Position numbers and translations under genes: made by a program. DNA of 20,626 nucleotides from Flavobacteriaceae bacterium. GTDB taxonomy: Bacteria > Bacteroidota > Bacteroidia > Flavobacteriales > Flavobacteriaceae. Of the stretch, positions 16,824-20,626 are shown piece by piece (positions within the stretch are counted from its first letter, which is position 1; every line of letters starts with the position of its first letter). The notes under the pieces are model-generated. The model was not told where the DNA came from, did not search any database, and saw only the letters and a program-made list of their open reading frames with translations. The stretch is from contig PAQB01000042.1 of the NCBI GenBank assembly GCA_002709185.1, positions 1-20,626 on the forward strand, given 5' to 3'.

Positions 16824-16857
16824 AAAAAAAGCCATTTTAAATAAAATGGCTTTTTTT
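16824..16857 (+). terminator. Intrinsic terminator after pnp
   Basis: GCCATTTT (16831-16838) pairs with AAAATGGC (16843-16850) around a 4-nt loop, extended by seven A-T pairs and ending in a T tract. It is symmetrical enough to work in both directions, but no gene converges here. Confidence 0.85.
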
Positions 16858-16928
16858 TGTAACATTTAACAACCATTAAACGTATAATAAAGTGATACCA
16901 AAATAAACTGATAAGATAAAATTAGATC

Positions 16929-17792
16929 ATGAGACAACTAAAAATTACAAAACAGGTTACCAACAGAGAAACTGCCTCTCTTGACAAGTACCTTCAAGAA
17001 ATTGGAAAAGTCGATTTAATCACTGCAGATGAAGAAGTTGAATTGGCACAGCGCATCAAAGCGGGAGACCAAATTGCCTTGGAAAAATTAACTAAAGCCA
17101 ATCTACGTTTTGTAGTGTCTGTTGCCAAACAATATCAAAATCAAGGTTTGACACTCCCAGATTTAATCAATGAAGGAAATTTGGGACTCATTAAAGCCGC
17201 TCAACGCTTTGATGAAACCCGTGGCTTTAAATTTATTTCTTATGCTGTATGGTGGATTCGTCAATCGATCCTTCAAGCCCTAGCAGAGCAGTCAAGAATT
17301 GTGCGTTTACCGCTTAACAAAATTGGATCTATAAATAAAATTAATAAAACCTATGCGTTTTTAGAGCAGTCGCATGAAAGACCGCCAAGCGCCGAAGAAA
17401 TTGCCAAAGAATTGGATATGACCATCAATGATGTTAAAGAATCTATGAAAAATTCTGGCCGTCATGTCTCAATGGACGCGCCACTTGTTGAAGGCGAAGA
17501 CTCTAATTTATACGACGTTTTGCGTTCTGGAGAATCTCCAAACCCAGACAAGGAACTTCTTCATGAATCTTTGAGAACCGAAATTGAGCGTGCACTGGAA
17601 ACTCTCACTCCCAGAGAGGCGGATGTGATCCGTTTGTATTTTGGTTTGGGAAATCAACATCCAATGACTTTAGAAGAAATTGGTGAAACTTTTGACCTTA
17701 CAAGAGAACGCGTACGTCAAATCAAAGAAAAAGCCATAAGACGTTTAAAGCATACCTCAAGAAGCAAAATTTTAAAAACATATCTTGGATAA
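16929..17792 (+). CDS. rpoD: Primary RNA polymerase sigma factor (RpoD/SigA)
   Basis: A 287-residue sigma-70 factor, the short Bacteroidota form of the housekeeping sigma that recognises TTTG/TAnnTTTG promoters. Region 1.1 is missing; region 1.2 is at about 16-50 ([16 protein letters not shown]), region 2 at about 52-122 with [16 protein letters not shown] and the promoter-melting helix [13 protein letters not shown] at 102-114, region 3 at about 131-205, and region 4 at about 220-283 with the helix-turn-helix [20 protein letters not shown]. Complete regions 1.2 and 3 and the RPPSAEEIA segment identify it as a primary rather than ECF sigma. In the 131-nt gap behind pnp I see no TAnnTTTG box, so its own promoter is unclear. 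A strong terminator follows. Confidence 0.96.
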   Translation: MRQLKITKQVTNRETASLDKYLQEIGKVDLITADEEVELAQRIKAGDQIALEKLTKANLRFVVSVAKQYQNQGLTLPDLINEGNLGLIKAAQRFDETRGFKFISYAVWWIRQSILQALAEQSRIVRLPLNKIGSINKINKTYAFLEQSHERPPSAEEIAKELDMTINDVKESMKNSGRHVSMDAPLVEGEDSNLYDVLRSGESPNPDKELLHESLRTEIERALETLTPREADVIRLYFGLGNQHPMTLEEIGETFDLTRERVRQIKEKAIRRLKHTSRSKILKTYLG

Positions 17793-17797
17793 TAATT

Positions 17798-17823
17798 AAG
17801 CCCCCGCCTTTTAGCGGGGGTTT
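17798..17823 (+). terminator. Strong GC-rich intrinsic terminator after rpoD
   Basis: CCCCCGC (17801-17807) pairs with GCGGGGG (17814-17820) around a 6-nt loop, followed by a T-rich tract starting at 17821. It is by far the most GC-rich stem in the window. Confidence 0.9.
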
Positions 17824-17834
17824 GTTTTTTGTTC

Positions 17835-17842
17835 TATTTTTG
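17835..17842 (+). promoter_or_regulatory. Putative -7 promoter box for rpe
   Basis: TATTTTTG matches TAnnTTTG exactly and lies 18 nt before the ATG at 17861, directly after the rpoD terminator. It lies downstream of the alternative TTG start at 17822, which argues for the ATG. Confidence 0.45.
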
Positions 17843-17860
17843 TGGCAACAAACAATTTCT

Positions 17861-18517
17861 ATGAGTTCATTAATAGCACCTTCAATATTAGCCGCAGATT
17901 TTGCAAACCTCCAACGGGATATCGAAATGGTCAATATAAGTGAAGCCGATTGGTTTCACATTGACATCATGGATGGTGAATTCGTCCCCAATATATCTTT
18001 TGGTATGCCGGTTTTAAAAGCCATTTCAAAACACGCCAAAAAAATCTTGGATGTCCATTTAATGATTATAAAGCCCGAACGTTATATCAAAACCTTTGCA
18101 GAGCTGGGTAGTAATGTTTTAACTGTCCATTACGAAGCTTGCAAAGATTTAAAATCAACCTTGAAAGCTATAAAAAATGAGGGGATGAAAGCTGGGGTTG
18201 CCATAAATCCAGATACGAATGTAGCAGTTTTAGAGCCTTATATTAATGACATTGATTTGGTTTGTCTCATGAGTGTACACCCTGGCTTTGGAGGTCAAAG
18301 TTTTATAGAGAGTACTTATGAAAAAGTCCAGAAGCTCAATGCATTAATTCAAGAAAAAAACGCTTCCACAATGATTGAAGTTGACGGTGGTGTCACAGCT
18401 TCCAATGCCAAAAAACTAAGTGATTTAGGTGCCAATGTATTAGTGGCTGGGAGTTTTGTTTTCAAAAGCCAAAACCCTTCAAAAACCATCTCAGTATTAA
18501 AACAAATCACGCTGTAG
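17861..18517 (+). CDS. rpe: Ribulose-phosphate 3-epimerase
   Basis: A 218-residue TIM-barrel metalloenzyme interconverting ribulose 5-phosphate and xylulose 5-phosphate in the pentose phosphate pathway. Signatures: APSILAADF at 6-14 with Ser8, HIDIMDGEFVPNISFG at 33-48 with metal ligands His33 and Asp35, LDVHLMI at 63-69 with His66, MSVHPGFGGQSF at 137-148, and EVDGGV at 173-178 with Asp175 (metal/catalytic). The phosphate loop AGSFVF at 196-201 closes the barrel. The ATG at 17861 is chosen because the protein then begins directly with the family start (SSLIAPS) and the frame extension upstream runs through the terminator. The 3' end is 2 nt from the convergent rfbA stop. Confidence 0.96.
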   Translation: MSSLIAPSILAADFANLQRDIEMVNISEADWFHIDIMDGEFVPNISFGMPVLKAISKHAKKILDVHLMIIKPERYIKTFAELGSNVLTVHYEACKDLKSTLKAIKNEGMKAGVAINPDTNVAVLEPYINDIDLVCLMSVHPGFGGQSFIESTYEKVQKLNALIQEKNASTMIEVDGGVTASNAKKLSDLGANVLVAGSFVFKSQNPSKTISVLKQITL

Positions 18518-18519
18518 AT

Positions 18520-19389
18520 TTAAGCTATAATGCTTTTGATATAGGTATAGTAATCGCCTTTATATTTACGAATTTGCCGTGACAGCATTTGCTTGGTTAC
18601 CCACCCTTTATCTAGAGCAATTTCTTCGGGACAGCCAACTTTTCGACCTGTTCTTTTCTCAATCGCTTTAACAAACTCCGTGGCTTCAGCCAGGGCCTCA
18701 TGTGTCCCAGTATCGAGCCATGCGAAACCGCGCTTTAACAATTCTAATTTTAATGTTTTTTGTTCTAAGTAAAGCTGATTAACAGAAGTAATTTCAAGCT
18801 CACCGCGCGAAGAAGGGCGAATATTTTTAGCCATATCAATTACTGAGTTTGGATAAAAATACAAGCCAACTACGGCATAATTTGATTTAGGATGTAATGG
18901 TTTTTCTTGAATGCTCAAAACATTATTATGGGTGTCAAATTCAGCAACACCATAGCGTTCAGGATCTTTAACATAATTTCCAAAAATAACAGCATTCTTG
19001 TCATTTTGTACACTGTTCACTGCAGACTCTAAAAGTGTATCTAAACCTGCACCATAAAAAAGATTATCTCCAAGAATTAAACATACATCGTCGTTTCCAA
19101 TAAATGATTCTCCAATGATGAATGCTTGTGCAAGCCCATCTGGAGTCGGTTGTTCTTTGTAGGTCAATTGAATTCCATAAGCTGACCCATCCCCTAAAAG
19201 GTGTTTGAAATTTGGCAAATCACGGGGTGTAGAAATTACTAGAATATCTTTGATACCTGCCCGCATTAAAACTGTTAAAGGATAATAAATCATGGGTTTA
19301 TCAAAAATAGGGAGCAACTGCTTACTCACACTCAATGTTAATGGATGTAGACGAGTTCCTGAACCGCCAGCAAGTATGATTCCTTTCAT
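18520..19389 (-). CDS. rfbA: Glucose-1-phosphate thymidylyltransferase
   Basis: A 289-residue nucleotidyltransferase (RmlA/RfbA) that makes dTDP-glucose from dTTP and glucose 1-phosphate, the first step of the dTDP-L-rhamnose and related deoxysugar pathways. It has the nucleotide-binding signature [11 protein letters not shown] at 8-18, the [17 protein letters not shown] segment with the conserved Lys, the ILGDNLFYG region near 104-112 with the metal-binding Asp, and [14 protein letters not shown] near 225-238. Length and motifs are of the short RmlA class, not the fused types. It begins 4 nt after rfbB on the same strand, so the two form an operon. rfbC and rfbD, which would complete rhamnose synthesis, are not in the window. 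Confidence 0.96.
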   Translation of the reverse strand: MKGIILAGGSGTRLHPLTLSVSKQLLPIFDKPMIYYPLTVLMRAGIKDILVISTPRDLPNFKHLLGDGSAYGIQLTYKEQPTPDGLAQAFIIGESFIGNDDVCLILGDNLFYGAGLDTLLESAVNSVQNDKNAVIFGNYVKDPERYGVAEFDTHNNVLSIQEKPLHPKSNYAVVGLYFYPNSVIDMAKNIRPSSRGELEITSVNQLYLEQKTLKLELLKRGFAWLDTGTHEALAEATEFVKAIEKRTGRKVGCPEEIALDKGWVTKQMLSRQIRKYKGDYYTYIKSIIA

Positions 19390-19393
19390 CAGA

Positions 19394-20428
19394 CTAAATT
19401 TTATAATTTTGATATGCTTTCGAGCGAATATTTTCTAACCAAATAGGATTGTCCATATACCAATCAATAGTTTTTGAAAGCCCCTCTTCAAAACTGACTG
19501 AGGGTTTCCAACCCAATTCATTTTTTAGCTTAGATGCATCAATCGCATAGCGATAGTCGTGCCCTGGCCGATCTGTGACAAACGAAATTAATGCTTCACA
19601 TTGACCTTTGGGGCGGTTTAATTTATCGTCCATTTGACGACACAACTCTTTGATTAGGTTTAAATTATTCCACTCATTGAAACCACCAACATTATAAGTT
19701 TGATGATTGACTCCACGATGAAAGATTAGATCAATGGCTTTGGCATGGTCTAGGACGTACAACCAATCTCTAACATAATTTCCATTCCCATAGACAGGCA
19801 ATGGTTTATTTTCAATGGCATTATTGATAAACAGAGGAATTAGCTTCTCCGGAAATTGATTTGGCCCATAATTATTGGAGCAATTGGAAATGACATACGG
19901 CAAGCCGTAAGTGTCGCCATAGGCTCTTACAAAATGGTCTGAACTGGCTTTAGATGCAGAATAGGGTGAACGCGGACTGTAGGGGGTTGACTCCACAAAG
20001 AGACCCTTTGCTCCCAATGTACCAAAAACCTCATCGGTACTTACATGATAAAATCGATGAGATGACCAATCCGAGGACCATAGAGAATTAAACGCATTTA
20101 AAAGCACGATGGTTCCTAAAATATTAGTTTTAGCAAATTCTAGCGGTGCACTAATAGAACGATCAACATGCGATTCAGCTGCCAAATGAATAACATCTGT
20201 AAATTTATAACTGTCAAAAACGTGACTAACAAAAGAGGGATCAGAAATATCCCCTTTTAAAAAGGTATAATTAGATTTTGAATCAATATCTCTGAGATTT
20301 TCTAAATTACCCGCGTAAGTCAGTGCGTCCATATTATAAATATGGTAATCTGGGTATTGATTTACAAAAAGGCGAACCACATGCGAACCAATAAAACCAG
20401 CACCTCCTGTTACGAGTATTTTTTTCAT
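19394..20428 (-). CDS. rfbB: dTDP-glucose 4,6-dehydratase
   Basis: A 344-residue extended short-chain dehydrogenase (RmlB/RfbB) that converts dTDP-glucose to dTDP-4-keto-6-deoxyglucose with bound NAD. The N-terminal Rossmann loop is [10 protein letters not shown] at 7-16, with the substrate region [12 protein letters not shown] at 81-92. The catalytic triad elements are STDEVFG at 130-136 (Thr131, Asp132, Glu133, the Asp/Glu pair being specific to dehydratases) and YSASK at 156-160. [20 protein letters not shown] and [13 protein letters not shown] are diagnostic of the family. It precedes rfbA by 4 nt on the minus strand. The product can lead to rhamnose or to amino-deoxy sugars; which one depends on genes outside the window. 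Confidence 0.97.
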   Translation of the reverse strand: MKKILVTGGAGFIGSHVVRLFVNQYPDYHIYNMDALTYAGNLENLRDIDSKSNYTFLKGDISDPSFVSHVFDSYKFTDVIHLAAESHVDRSISAPLEFAKTNILGTIVLLNAFNSLWSSDWSSHRFYHVSTDEVFGTLGAKGLFVESTPYSPRSPYSASKASSDHFVRAYGDTYGLPYVISNCSNNYGPNQFPEKLIPLFINNAIENKPLPVYGNGNYVRDWLYVLDHAKAIDLIFHRGVNHQTYNVGGFNEWNNLNLIKELCRQMDDKLNRPKGQCEALISFVTDRPGHDYRYAIDASKLKNELGWKPSVSFEEGLSKTIDWYMDNPIWLENIRSKAYQNYKI

Positions 20429-20494
20429 TTGTCGTGAAATTTAAACTCTATAGATATTAATCAAGTTGCAAGATATAGGTTTGATAAGACTCCA

Positions 20495-20502
20495 CAAAAT
20501 TA
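20495..20502 (-). promoter_or_regulatory. Putative -7 promoter box for rfbB-rfbA
   Basis: On the minus strand this reads TAATTTTG, an exact TAnnTTTG match, about 66 nt before the rfbB start codon. No good -33 element is seen. Confidence 0.4.
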
Positions 20503-20516
20503 TAATTTGCTAATAA

Positions 20517-20552
20517 CCCCCAGAATATAATTACGAAATTCAATTTAGGGGG
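20517..20552. repeat. C5/G5 inverted repeat upstream of rfbB
   Basis: CCCCC (20517-20521) and GGGGG (20548-20552) flank 26 AT-rich bases that hold an inner GAAT/ATTC pair. It stands out in AT-rich non-coding DNA. Neither strand has a proper T tract after it, so a terminator is not supported. The rest of 20429-20626 shows no gene. Confidence 0.3.
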
Positions 20553-20626
20553 AAAGCATAAATCTAGATATTGACATACAAAACTAAGTCACAAAGCGAA
20601 CATTAGAACTGAAGAAAATTTAATGA

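Noticed and set aside
16883..16888. TATAAT as an E. coli-like -10 box for rpoD
   Set aside because: Bacteroidota housekeeping promoters use TAnnTTTG; no -35 at suitable spacing, and such hexamers are common in AT-rich DNA.
17822..17860. TTG start for rpe 39 nt upstream of the ATG
   Set aside because: It begins in the T tract of the rpoD terminator, and the ATG gives the family's normal N terminus.

Overview
This is an AT-rich, densely coding chromosomal stretch from a member of Bacteroidota, most likely family Flavobacteriaceae. The evidence is: a PorT/SprT-type secretion (T9SS) protein next to ubiE; a lipoprotein version of the Omp85 protein TamA (TamL); a short primary sigma factor of 287 residues without region 1.1; start codons preceded by A-rich rather than Shine-Dalgarno sequence; and repeated TAnnTTTG boxes (the Bacteroidota -7 promoter element) just ahead of gene starts. 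I see no tRNA, rRNA, CRISPR array, insertion sequence, phage gene or attachment site. The content is mostly housekeeping.

Layout. 1-1221 is the 3' part of an outer-membrane beta-barrel gene (DUF6029-like), convergent with rsmG (1224-1853, minus). A fatty acid desaturase (1958-3058) and a class I aminotransferase (3069-4256) follow on plus. The minus-strand pair trkA-trkH (7090-4262) encodes a potassium uptake system. On plus, ubiE (menaquinone methylation) and porT (type IX secretion) are nearly contiguous. A TrmH/SpoU-family RNA methyltransferase (8626-9360, minus) is divergent from tamL (about 9427-11982). Then come fbaA, accD, rpsO, pnp, the primary sigma factor gene and rpe, all plus. The window ends with rfbA and rfbB on minus, the dTDP-sugar genes that probably mark the edge of a surface polysaccharide cluster.

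How the genes relate. Several serve the cell envelope: the desaturase (membrane lipid), accD (fatty acid synthesis), TamL and PorT (outer membrane biogenesis and secretion), and rfbA/rfbB (dTDP-sugar precursors). Others serve central metabolism (fbaA, rpe, aminotransferase, ubiE) or gene expression (rsmG, trmH-like gene, rpsO, pnp, rpoD). The rpsO-pnp neighbourhood is conserved widely in bacteria and is the most interesting regulatory spot here: rpsO has a leader palindrome and an intrinsic terminator, and pnp is preceded by a 16-bp interrupted inverted repeat with a CA-rich loop ending 11 nt before its start codon. Four convergent gene pairs meet with gaps of 2-5 nt, or overlap by 14 nt, without visible hairpin terminators. 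I did not find a clearly new multi-gene system; the best leads are regulatory RNA structures and lineage-specific protein features.
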